IMG/VR virus record: IMGVR_UViG_3300028837_001734
Span: 1-64,000 of that record
Origin: a virus
Length of the DNA: 64,000 nt
Reading direction: 5' to 3' (one strand)
Part shown: positions 51,677-60,857 of the stretch, in pieces
Position numbering within the stretch: the stretch's first letter is position 1
How the letters are laid out: each line of letters starts with the position of its first letter
Program-made: the position numbers and the translations under genes
Notes under the pieces: model-generated
What the model saw: the letters and a program-made list of their open reading frames with translations, nothing else
Database searches by the model: none
What the model was told of the DNA's origin: nothing

Positions 51677-53468
51677 CAACAAGCTCCCAAAAACTAATAC
51701 AATATCTATCTTCCCTTAAACCGACAATAACAGGTTGTTTAATTAATCTCACTCTTAATTTAACCATACTCATAATATCATAATTAGATATTGCATATTG
51801 TGCACGAACTAAATCGTCAAAATTGTACAAATATGTCTTAAATCTAACAATATTTTTATGATCCATCACTGATATACCATAATCAGCGCTATCCTTAGCA
51901 TTCCATCTTATCAAACATCTAATACATTTTTGAACTGGTGTTTCTAAGAAACCTCTACCTTTACAATATGGACATTGACGTCCACGTGCAAACGGTCTAG
52001 GGCCACCAGGTCTATAGATATTTCTTGATCTACCACGTATCATATCAAATTGGCAATTTGTACAAGGACTCTTAGTTGGGGTAAACTCCAATAATACGCT
52101 TTTCCCAAGTTGATTGATTAACGCATCAATCCGCGACTGATATACATCTATAAGTTCATCAGTAATTTGTATAGCAGCTTCTGGGTCCAGCGTAGGACAA
52201 GCAAGAGCTGGAGGTGATAAAATACCATTAATAATTAAATTGAAATTATCATTACTAGTATCGTATCCAATAGAATATAAATTGCCTGATGCTATATATG
52301 ATTCATGTCCATTAATATATAATCCACCAGATTGGCTAAAGGCGACGACATCAACAAGATAAAACATACGGCTAGTACCATAACCACTGTTATCATCATC
52401 AGCATAAGTTATGCAACCAACAGTATTCTCACATTCTATAAATCCTCTATGAGATATATCTATATTACCACTATCCAGTACATATCCAGATAAACCGACG
52501 ATAGTAAATTCTGAATCAGAAATACTTCCCTGTGTTAATTTAAGTTGACCATTATCATTGTATACAATATTATAATTATCATCATCATAAGTTATAGCAG
52601 AAGCGCCATCAACCGCATTATTCTCGTATATCTGTGTATAATTGACGGTCTGTATATTGCCAAAACGTGTAAAATGAGTTACTTTACCTTTATAAGAATC
52701 AGTACTGTCAGACCATAAGAAAGCAAATTGACCAACCGTTTGAAGAGGTATCATATCTGTAAAATGAAAACCAATACCAATAAAAGAATTATTACCCTGT
52801 GGTATTATTGTGTCACCATTAATACTTAGTTGTCTAAGATAACTATGACTACCTCCTGCATAATAATAAGCTATAAAACAACGATCTGGAGATGCCCCGG
52901 ATTCAGATGCTATACAATTAAATTGAGCATCAGTTTTAATATTAGTAGTTTGGACAGCAGAAGAACTTGCAATAGTCGTACCAGTATAATTAATTACTAT
53001 ACCAGAAGTATAACTAACCTGCAAAAGCCTAGAGGATGCTAAAGATTCAATTACTGGATATCCGCCATCATTAGTATACACTGGGGAGTAACTACCACTC
53101 CAAAGCATCTGAGTGTCACCAAGTGTTAAAGTATTATCAGACACAGAAATTAATCCAACATATGGAACTGCATCATTTTCAGCACACCATGTAACTGCAA
53201 ATTTATCTGTATCATATTCACATATATCTATAGTACCTTGGTTCTGTTGTATAACAGCATTACCAGAAAAACTAGCAGCACTAATTAAAATGGGTGTTCC
53301 AAAATCTATATTAGTACCAAATCTAGTGCCAGCAACAGCATATAAAGGAGCATTTGCTTCATCAGTCTGATATAAAACAGCAATTGTATTCTGATCTGGA
53401 GAACAAGATCTTTGCGTTATTATGTTACCACTAACAAAGACATGTCCTGAACCTAAGTTTATTGCCAT
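51669..53468 (-). CDS. beta-propeller-like virion protein with zinc-knuckle end module
   Basis: 599 residues. Residues 1-370 are beta-propeller-like Ser/Asn/Thr-rich blades (KFAVTWCAEN, YNIVYNDNGQLKL). A short stretch of SGxLYINGH repeats follows. The last 175 residues are a module shared with the next gene: CPTLDPEAAIQITDELIDVY, CTNC, RQCPYCKGRGF, KCIRCLIRW and GLREDRYCISFWEL. The module has three Cys pairs and may anchor the protein to the virion. Confidence 0.65.
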   Translation of the reverse strand: MAINLGSGHVFVSGNIITQRSCSPDQNTIAVLYQTDEANAPLYAVAGTRFGTNIDFGTPILISAASFSGNAVIQQNQGTIDICEYDTDKFAVTWCAENDAVPYVGLISVSDNTLTLGDTQMLWSGSYSPVYTNDGGYPVIESLASSRLLQVSYTSGIVINYTGTTIASSSAVQTTNIKTDAQFNCIASESGASPDRCFIAYYYAGGSHSYLRQLSINGDTIIPQGNNSFIGIGFHFTDMIPLQTVGQFAFLWSDSTDSYKGKVTHFTRFGNIQTVNYTQIYENNAVDGASAITYDDDNYNIVYNDNGQLKLTQGSISDSEFTIVGLSGYVLDSGNIDISHRGFIECENTVGCITYADDDNSGYGTSRMFYLVDVVAFSQSGGLYINGHESYIASGNLYSIGYDTSNDNFNLIINGILSPPALACPTLDPEAAIQITDELIDVYQSRIDALINQLGKSVLLEFTPTKSPCTNCQFDMIRGRSRNIYRPGGPRPFARGRQCPYCKGRGFLETPVQKCIRCLIRWNAKDSADYGISVMDHKNIVRFKTYLYNFDDLVRAQYAISNYDIMSMVKLRVRLIKQPVIVGLREDRYCISFWELVDG

Positions 53469-53482
53469 AATTTATTCACCAC

Positions 53483-56400
53483 TTATATCAGTTCCCAGAA
53501 ACTAACACAATACCTATCTTCTCTTAAACCCATAGGTACTGGGTTTCTAATCTTACGCACCTCTAATTTAGTTAATCCCTCTATGTCACGATCAACTATT
53601 GCGCTATCAGCTCTCATGAGATCATCCATTTCTGTCAGATAAGTTTTTAACCGCACAATAGAATCAATTCTTTTAATTGATATTCCATAATTTTCAATCT
53701 CCCTTGGATGCCATTTTATTAAACATTTAATACATTTTTCAGATTGTGTTTCTATTATACCGATACCTTTACAATAAGGACACTGTCTACCAAGTTTAAA
53801 TGGCCGTGGTCCCCCTTGTTTATACACCCCAGTCGATCTTTTTCTACTGCCGTCCCAAGTACAGTTAGGACATGGAGATCGCTGCGGCTGAAATCTTAAA
53901 ATCACATTACGACTTAACTGATTAATTAAAGCATCCATATGAGATTGATAAACTGTAATGATGCTATCTGAAATTTGGATAGACGCTGCTGGACTTAAAA
54001 TAGGACAAGATATCCCAGTTTCCGGTATTTCAGCACCATTAATAACAAGAGTAATACTATCTACCCGTACGTGCTGATTAATAGCTAATGGAGCACTACC
54101 AGACTCAAAAATATGACCATAGATAAATAAATCATCATCACCAGAAGCTGGAATATGTCCATTAATAAATAAAGTAACGCTGTTACTATCTACTTCATAT
54201 CCATTGATAAATAAATCAACATCACCAGATGTTACGATATGACCCTCAATGAATAAATCGTTATCGCCAGACGCAATAGTGTAGCCGCCAATATATAAAT
54301 CTATCGATTGCGTATCAGTTCCAGCACCATATAAATATAAATCAATATCATCTGAAGTAGTAACGACACCGCCTATATAAAGATCAGCATCACCAGAAAT
54401 CTGGAGATAACCACCAATATATAGATTTATTTGATTAGTAGCAACATCTAAGCCACCAATAAATAAAGGTATTTCACCACTAATTGATTCATGACATAGA
54501 ATAAATAGATCTGTATCACCGGAGATAGAAGTATGACCATATAGATAAAGAGGAACATCACCAGAAATAGATTGATGACCAAAAATATAAAGATCCGTAT
54601 CATCAGAAGTTTGAATATAACCACCGATATATAAATCTATACCTGATACTTGTGTGTCAAGACCATAAATGTATAAATCCACTTCATCGGTGCTAATATC
54701 CAAACCACCGATATAAAGATCAATCTCTCCTGATATCGAAGTTTTTCCACCAAGATATAAATCTACGCCACTAGTCGAAGTATCCAATCCAGCAAGATAT
54801 AAATCAACCTGCCAAGACTGTTGTGTCTTGCCTCCCACGTATAAATCAATATCACCAGAGGTCGGTAGATGACCCCATATAAATAAATCGGCATCATCAT
54901 CTAATGTGTCATAACTACTAATATATAGATCTACATCTCCGGAAATAGATATATAACCACCTATATATAGTGATGTTGTATCATCCGATAGTTCTTGGTG
55001 ACCATGTATAAATATATCTGCCTGGCCAGAGATATTAGTATAACCACCAACATAAAGATTACATTCTCCAGAAGTAGTACCTTCAAAAATATCGCTATAT
55101 TGGCATAATGGTAACTCAAATACTGCGCCTAATAAATATAATTTTTCCAATTCTTGATTTGTAAAAGAACCACTGTTAGCCCATAGGGCTACTTCATCAA
55201 GATATTGTAATTCATCTGGATCCGCCCCTTCTGCCACCCAAAATGCAATCATAGCATATTCGCCGACAGAATCTGGTAGATCCGCTACTGTAGTGTCATA
55301 TGACTCAGACCATCCACTACCATTTATACTTGCTCTTGTAAACCAAGTACCACTGGCCTCAATATATTCCGCTTCCAAAACCATAAAGGTTGGATGTTGT
55401 CCAGACGGATAATATATATTAGGTGCAGGACAGCTAACACCAGATATCTGTAACCTCGAATGAATGTATGGAGAACTTGTTTCTATATCGTAAAATTTTG
55501 TACTCCACCCATTATCCGCTGTTATATCATTAGGAGCATCGCCATATCCTACGTAAACAACAGGATCACCAGGACTATCAGCATAAGCATTATTGAACCA
55601 GAAACATATAGTAAATTTAGTACAATCTTCTAAGCTACCATATCCTGTTTTGCCAATCCTAGATCCTTGATTAGACGTAGAATGATAGCCACTGACAATC
55701 AGACCTGAAACCGTTTCAAAAGATGGAACTCCATCCAGAACATCACCATAATCCGTCCATGGCGTATTTCTTTTAGTCTCCCATATATTATCTAACTTAT
55801 GATAGAATCTTACGTTTTGAGGCTGTAACATCCCTGTCACACATGAATCTACTTGCATATATAAATCTATACTGGCACCGGAAGAACTACCTGCTTGCAT
55901 AAATAAATCAATACCAGAAGATTCAACCAATGGTCCACAAATATAAAAATCAGTGTCATTAACCCACATGGTTCCTTCAGAACCAGTTATAACTAGATCA
56001 CAACTACCACTTGCATCAAGTGGACCTACTTGCACAATAACTGTATACGCTTCCCAACCACGACTATAAGCGACTGCAGCGCGTGAGGGATCGAGTAATT
56101 CTATGGCAGGATCATATATATTAGTAGAATCTATACTATCATATCTAAAGTAATCATTAATTTCTACAGCACCAGTAGCGCCTGGGGTTACAGTAGCTAT
56201 ATCTAAAATTAAGTATTTAGTAGTACCAGAAGTATAAACAAATGGAAAATGTGTCTCATCTATACCAGAACTAGGTGCATTACCAAAACCACACCATGTC
56301 AAAGGACCAGTAACACCAGATTGCATATTGACGGTATTACTGCCAGAAGCAACAGTACAATAATCAATATGAAGATCATTATCACCTTCATATGCAACGC

Positions 56401-57148
56401 AAAACCCGCTAGAATGTAAAGGGGTTGATGCCACCCAGTATGGGATATCACTAGCACTCATTGCAGTAGCTGAACCATACGTATGATCATCATTTATGAC
56501 AAATGACCTAGCATCGCCACCACCAATATTATAACCCTCAGAAAGAGTCATCTTCCCTTGATTTTCATCAAGAGTCTCAAAGCATATATTATAATAAGCA
56601 TACCCAGTAAGATTAAGAGTTCCACTCTCTGTGCAAGTTATAGTTGTATCACTTACATCAGCACCTATATGATATATTTTGTTCCTATTTCTCGCATATA
56701 CAAGAGCAAAATGTGCCCTAGTACCACCAGAAAAAGCAGTAACTTGAACATTATATGCTGTTGTGCCCAATGAATTAAAAGGTAATTTATATGCCGTATT
56801 AACAGTACATTTATCATCTGAAACTGTAATTACTCTAGCAAAAGCATCACCAGCACCAAAATGAGTACCAGCCTTATCAACACCAACTACTATAAAACTA
56901 CTTGGAGTTAAGCGAGCAGCATCTAAACCACCTAATTCACCATCACACCAATGTTCTATCGTACCACCAGTTAATTGTTCACCATACCCAGTACACGTAA
57001 CTATACGTGTATCACCGTATTTATACATGAAAGAATCAGCTTCCCAGACTATGGCATATTTATCTGGCGTAAGCTGTACTATCTCAAGTTCGTCTACGTC
57101 GACTCTAGCAGCAAATTTATATCTTTTAGTAGTGATTTGACCAGCCAT
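53483..57148 (-). CDS. large fibre protein: propeller, lectin-like region, 14-residue repeats, zinc end module
   Basis: 1221 residues. In order: a propeller-like N-terminus (about 1-370); short SGxDLFMQ repeats; a concanavalin/LamG-like region (about 440-690, TKFTICFWFNNAY, EVALWANSGSFTNQELEKLY); about 25 tandem 14-residue repeats of the DLYIGGYISISGD type (about 695-1040); and the Cys-rich end module shared with the 599-residue protein (CPNC, QCPYCKG, KCIKC). It is probably a long adsorption fibre. Confidence 0.7.
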   Translation of the reverse strand: MAGQITTKRYKFAARVDVDELEIVQLTPDKYAIVWEADSFMYKYGDTRIVTCTGYGEQLTGGTIEHWCDGELGGLDAARLTPSSFIVVGVDKAGTHFGAGDAFARVITVSDDKCTVNTAYKLPFNSLGTTAYNVQVTAFSGGTRAHFALVYARNRNKIYHIGADVSDTTITCTESGTLNLTGYAYYNICFETLDENQGKMTLSEGYNIGGGDARSFVINDDHTYGSATAMSASDIPYWVASTPLHSSGFCVAYEGDNDLHIDYCTVASGSNTVNMQSGVTGPLTWCGFGNAPSSGIDETHFPFVYTSGTTKYLILDIATVTPGATGAVEINDYFRYDSIDSTNIYDPAIELLDPSRAAVAYSRGWEAYTVIVQVGPLDASGSCDLVITGSEGTMWVNDTDFYICGPLVESSGIDLFMQAGSSSGASIDLYMQVDSCVTGMLQPQNVRFYHKLDNIWETKRNTPWTDYGDVLDGVPSFETVSGLIVSGYHSTSNQGSRIGKTGYGSLEDCTKFTICFWFNNAYADSPGDPVVYVGYGDAPNDITADNGWSTKFYDIETSSPYIHSRLQISGVSCPAPNIYYPSGQHPTFMVLEAEYIEASGTWFTRASINGSGWSESYDTTVADLPDSVGEYAMIAFWVAEGADPDELQYLDEVALWANSGSFTNQELEKLYLLGAVFELPLCQYSDIFEGTTSGECNLYVGGYTNISGQADIFIHGHQELSDDTTSLYIGGYISISGDVDLYISSYDTLDDDADLFIWGHLPTSGDIDLYVGGKTQQSWQVDLYLAGLDTSTSGVDLYLGGKTSISGEIDLYIGGLDISTDEVDLYIYGLDTQVSGIDLYIGGYIQTSDDTDLYIFGHQSISGDVPLYLYGHTSISGDTDLFILCHESISGEIPLFIGGLDVATNQINLYIGGYLQISGDADLYIGGVVTTSDDIDLYLYGAGTDTQSIDLYIGGYTIASGDNDLFIEGHIVTSGDVDLFINGYEVDSNSVTLFINGHIPASGDDDLFIYGHIFESGSAPLAINQHVRVDSITLVINGAEIPETGISCPILSPAASIQISDSIITVYQSHMDALINQLSRNVILRFQPQRSPCPNCTWDGSRKRSTGVYKQGGPRPFKLGRQCPYCKGIGIIETQSEKCIKCLIKWHPREIENYGISIKRIDSIVRLKTYLTEMDDLMRADSAIVDRDIEGLTKLEVRKIRNPVPMGLREDRYCVSFWELI
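54036..55075 (-). repeat. 42-nt (14-residue) tandem coding repeats
   Basis: About 25 units with consensus x-D-L-Y/F-I-x-G-H/Y-x-x-x-S-G-D. DNA copies are diverged, but the 42-base period is kept. Confidence 0.9.
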
Positions 57149-57151
57149 TAT

Positions 57152-57496
57152 TTACTCCTCATAATCACCCCTAATATATAAATACATAAAATATCCATCA
57201 ATAGCATAACCATAACCACCCTCTGAAGTGATCTCAATAGTTATATCTCCTGTCATGTTAGCATAGAAAGGTCGTTGACCATCAACGTGGAACCATTGAA
57301 CACCACTAATCGGAAAATAAACAGTATGTATAACATCTCCTTTGGGTCTCCATGTAATATAGTATCCATAATCATCCATAAAACGTACTGCCACTGAATC
57401 CGCTTCACACAATAATTCATAAGGTACCGTATATCCTTGTAATAATTTAATCTCAAAAAACCTATCACTATTATTATCTCTTATTGAAATAATCAT
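57152..57496 (-). CDS. small virion-type protein, paralogue of 57617-57892
   Basis: 114 residues. Shares YTVPYELLCEADSVAVRFMD / ABV-type layout with the neighbour gene: VPYELL/VPDELL, YYITW/YYVIW, VYFP and VQWF/VMWY-x-x-DG. Possibly a small fibre-associated or chaperone protein. Confidence 0.55.
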   Translation of the reverse strand: MIISIRDNNSDRFFEIKLLQGYTVPYELLCEADSVAVRFMDDYGYYITWRPKGDVIHTVYFPISGVQWFHVDGQRPFYANMTGDITIEITSEGGYGYAIDGYFMYLYIRGDYEE

Positions 57497-57517
57497 TTTA
57501 GACCCCTTCTATGCAAC

Positions 57518-57562
57518 AAAAAAGGCGACATGCATTAAAGTAAGATACTGCATAATCGCCTT
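57518..57562 (-). terminator. intrinsic terminator after the 57617 gene
   Basis: GGCGA/TCGCC outer stem with internal TGCA/TGCA pairing, followed on the minus strand by TTTTTTG. Confidence 0.65.
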
Positions 57563-57616
57563 AATATCCAGATAGACAAATCTCAATACAATATTTTTTT
57601 ACAGCCACCTCCGATA

Positions 57617-57892
57617 TTAACCGCCTATACCACTGACAGTAACATTACCACTAACCTCAAAACTGGTACCAGGTATACCGTCAAAAGAATACCACATAAC
57701 ACTCTCACGAGGAAAATAGACAGATCTAGTTCCGTCCTCTTCTGTAGTCCATATTACATAATATCCATCAAAACCATGTGGCTGAATCAATAAATGCATA
57801 CATTCGCCTAGCAATTCATCTGGCACCTCAGCATCAGGCGCCATATGCACTTTCATATAATAATCCTGTTCATTGTTAATTACAATTAACAC
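57617..57892 (-). CDS. small virion-type protein, paralogue of 57152-57496
   Basis: 91 residues starting with GTG after GGAGGGTATT. Same ordered elements as the downstream gene (VPDELL, YYVIW, SVYFP, SFDG). Function unknown. Confidence 0.55.
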   Translation of the reverse strand: MLIVINNEQDYYMKVHMAPDAEVPDELLGECMHLLIQPHGFDGYYVIWTTEEDGTRSVYFPRESVMWYSFDGIPGTSFEVSGNVTVSGIGG

Positions 57893-57903
57893 AATACCCT
57901 CCG

Positions 57904-58332
57904 CTATGAGCGATCCCTCATGCCATTAACACCAATAGCAAACTGATCATAAAACCAACTAATAGTATCCAAACTAGAACCAGTAGGTGTTCTATATGGT
58001 CCTAGCACAGCACTACCAACACCGCCATCGACAGCACCAGTAGCTAACAATCGCCATTTTAACAATTCATAAGTTTTACATGGTCCTAACTCCAAAATAT
58101 CCCTATATCCACGAAAACTTACACTCGTATCGATAGCACTGTCCCCATCCCTAACCTTTATCCCTTGACCAAGAGCAGCTCTAAAATCACCCTGTGTTAG
58201 TATACAAGCAGCTTTTAATGGGACAAGAGCTTGAAATATAGGGTCTGACGAACCAGATACGGGATCAGGTGATATAGTAAGAGCACTTATATCATATGTA
58301 TATGTATATGCAAACGGTATTTCAGCATCCAC
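57904..58332 (-). CDS. virion protein, unknown
   Basis: 142 residues; GTG start in a GTATAATTGTGG context, 2 nt after the upstream stop. Contains FQALVPLKAACILTQGDFR followed by SVSFRGYRDILELG and TYELLKWRL, a pattern reminiscent of head-tail connector-type proteins, but not diagnostic. Confidence 0.5.
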   Translation of the reverse strand: MDAEIPFAYTYTYDISALTISPDPVSGSSDPIFQALVPLKAACILTQGDFRAALGQGIKVRDGDSAIDTSVSFRGYRDILELGPCKTYELLKWRLLATGAVDGGVGSAVLGPYRTPTGSSLDTISWFYDQFAIGVNGMRDRS

Positions 58333-58334
58333 AA

Positions 58335-60485
58335 TTATACCTGCAGTGACAAGTACTCGCTGAATGAATTAGCAGTAGACCATCCCCACCTTAAAGTATC
58401 ACCTATTGCATAACATACATCGCTTGCCAAGGGTACTTCAACATTAACCCCATTAATAATATTCCAAACAGTAATAGTAGCACTAGTAGCAGCTATATCA
58501 AGTAGACCTATAATCTGTGGATCATAATCTTGTGTACGTAATAAGCGATCCATTGGATAACCAGACATATCTTGATATTGAGAATGAGCAGGACCTTCAA
58601 TATATAAATCAGCGCCAGACGTCCAAGGCAAGGGGCCAATAATCAATAAATCAATACCAGATGAAGCAGTTAAATAATTATAATTCTGATATTGGTTCAT
58701 TGGCTGAGTCTTACCATCAGCCAAATCTTCTAATATCGCAAGCTCTAAATCAGTGAATCTGGTATATGTACCACCCCACATGATCAGTTCATCAATCCAT
58801 TCATCATTGGTGGTATCTGCCATATTCATAGATGGATCACTTTGACCACTAACGATAGGTTGACTACCCTGATTCTGAACGCCCTGATTAACCCATCCAC
58901 TACCATCGACAGATGTCCTCAGATCCCAATTATCACTACCAGTATGTTCAAAGTCAAGTGCCAGAAAGTGATCATCTCCATCATTCATGGTAGCTATAAC
59001 CCCTGATACACCTGCGTCTTGCCATATCGCAGTTCCGCTACCTAAAGTGATACTAGATGGAGTAAGATTGATTTCATAATCTCTTTCAACAGTAAAAATT
59101 GATTCACCTGTTGTTATATTTTTAGCCCACATGGCTACTGTTACATGTTCACTCCCAGAAGCATCTGGATAAACAGATTCATCTGATGCTGTCAAATTAA
59201 ATCCAAAAGTTGGTGTACCACTAGCATAATATTGATCCCATATTGGTGCTGCCACTCGACGATTAACTTGATGGGCAAAAACCATCGTTGGGCTAATCAT
59301 CTTTGCACGCCCACCACCATAATAATCTGGATGGGCATAACGAACCAATTCGTTGCTAAGACTAATAGACATATCATCAATAGTAGCAACACAATATTTG
59401 CTATAACTTAATGCTGCACCATTATCATAATGGTTATAATCTATAAATATACTAGAATCATTTATTTTTGAACCATAAATACTATTAGTTGTCCAGTTAG
59501 GTGGAGGTGGAGAAACATTGGATCCTAAAGCAAACTGTACTAAAGCTCCTGAATTGAGAACACTGCCACTAACTTCCCAAACTTGAGCATAGCCACCTTT
59601 ATCAGCAGCACGATATAAAGCCATAAATTTATCGCCACTGACATGCACTAACTTACTGTGATAAACAGAAGAGTTTGGATCTAGACTAGGAAGAGTCATA
59701 TTGGTATCATATCCGCTAGATATAACAATCGAATTGCTACCATAATCTAGAGTCAAAAGATACATTTTTTGATCACTAAATAGAGCAACAGCATGAGTAT
59801 CATCTATGCCTTCAACAGCGTGACAATAATAATTACCTACTCCGCTGGTATTTGTAACACCACTAGAAATAGTATCGTTCTCAATAGTCAAAATACATGC
59901 TTGTCCATACGCTCCCATAACGATATGCCCACTCGGTATATTACCAGACATATCGCTCATAACACCAAACATAGCTTGTGTATAAATAGGACCATTACCA
60001 GCATTACAAGCATGATTATCAACAACTGTCAAAGTCTGACCTGAAACATTAACTATCTTTATAGTCTCTTTGCCAGCAGAACTCCATGCAGCAGTAAAAA
60101 CATGCCCAGTTTCAGCAACATCATCCCATGTCAATGGGAATATTAAGTTATGATTCTGAGTACCAATAATTGGTCCAAGATCACTCCAGTTAACAGTAGA
60201 ACCGCTAATATCACCAACGCGACCATAATAAGTACTAGCAACTATTTTCGTAGGTGTTACCGCGCACCAATCTTCGGTATAACAACCTGTCTGATTAAAG
60301 CCACTTTGTGGAGTACCAAATTCATAAGCTGCAACTGCCGCAGCAGAAGTACCTGCTAAATTTAATTTACCAACAACAAATGCAGATGATCCATTCCATG
60401 TCTGAGATTGTGTATCTTCCGTATAATCATCAAGTGCATGATAGAATACTACATTATCGTTGCGAATACAACCAGAAGCAGCCAT
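58335..60485 (-). CDS. beta-propeller fibre protein with shared end module
   Basis: 716 residues. N-terminal propeller-like blades (about 30-430), a LamG-like jelly-roll region (about 440-600), two SG-DLLIIG / SGADLYIEG short repeats, and a C-terminal 90-residue module (YPMDRLLRTQDYDPQIIGLL ... ITVWN ... CYAIGDTLRWGW) shared with the proteins at 60858 and 63306. Confidence 0.65.
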   Translation of the reverse strand: MAASGCIRNDNVVFYHALDDYTEDTQSQTWNGSSAFVVGKLNLAGTSAAAVAAYEFGTPQSGFNQTGCYTEDWCAVTPTKIVASTYYGRVGDISGSTVNWSDLGPIIGTQNHNLIFPLTWDDVAETGHVFTAAWSSAGKETIKIVNVSGQTLTVVDNHACNAGNGPIYTQAMFGVMSDMSGNIPSGHIVMGAYGQACILTIENDTISSGVTNTSGVGNYYCHAVEGIDDTHAVALFSDQKMYLLTLDYGSNSIVISSGYDTNMTLPSLDPNSSVYHSKLVHVSGDKFMALYRAADKGGYAQVWEVSGSVLNSGALVQFALGSNVSPPPPNWTTNSIYGSKINDSSIFIDYNHYDNGAALSYSKYCVATIDDMSISLSNELVRYAHPDYYGGGRAKMISPTMVFAHQVNRRVAAPIWDQYYASGTPTFGFNLTASDESVYPDASGSEHVTVAMWAKNITTGESIFTVERDYEINLTPSSITLGSGTAIWQDAGVSGVIATMNDGDDHFLALDFEHTGSDNWDLRTSVDGSGWVNQGVQNQGSQPIVSGQSDPSMNMADTTNDEWIDELIMWGGTYTRFTDLELAILEDLADGKTQPMNQYQNYNYLTASSGIDLLIIGPLPWTSGADLYIEGPAHSQYQDMSGYPMDRLLRTQDYDPQIIGLLDIAATSATITVWNIINGVNVEVPLASDVCYAIGDTLRWGWSTANSFSEYLSLQV

Positions 60486-60502
60486 ATCTTACTCCTAACC
60501 TA

Positions 60503-60844
60503 TTACACCAAGTATGAAGATTGATTATTAAGAGATGGCATCCCGCCATCGATACTTCCCTTGGCAACTAATACAAAATCACCATCATCATTGTTAGTTC
60601 CATCAGACATTCGCCAATGAAATTGTTCTCTGCTAGCTGACAATATAGGAATACCACTTGTCGACCAAGTATATCTACCAGTAGAATCTATCTCTGTACA
60701 TCCACTAGCAGTCAGAGAAACGGCAACACCATCCTGCCATAATTGAATATTGACAGTCTGTCCACTAGGTAAAACTCCAACAATAGCTGGTGGAGATTCT
60801 GGACTAAAATCTAATTCTACTATGGATTGACTCAATAAACTCAT
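60503..60844 (-). CDS. small beta-rich virion protein
   Basis: 113 residues. Begins SLLSQSIVELDFSPESPPAI and contains TVNIQLWQDGVAVSLT and GRYTWSTSGIP, recalling a carboxypeptidase-regulatory-like or Ig-type domain. Good ribosome site TGGAGGCAAAG. Lies between two propeller fibre genes. Confidence 0.55.
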   Translation of the reverse strand: MSLLSQSIVELDFSPESPPAIVGVLPSGQTVNIQLWQDGVAVSLTASGCTEIDSTGRYTWSTSGIPILSASREQFHWRMSDGTNNDDGDFVLVAKGSIDGGMPSLNNQSSYLV

Positions 60845-60857
60845 AACTTTGCCTCCA

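Noticed and set aside
53826-53840. GTGTATAAA within the 1221-residue fibre gene
   Set aside because: It encodes GVYKQ in a conserved end module and no start codon follows at a suitable distance; probably chance.
54036-55075. 42-nt periodic repeats considered as a CRISPR array
   Set aside because: Units are contiguous, diverged, in one open reading frame and have no spacers.
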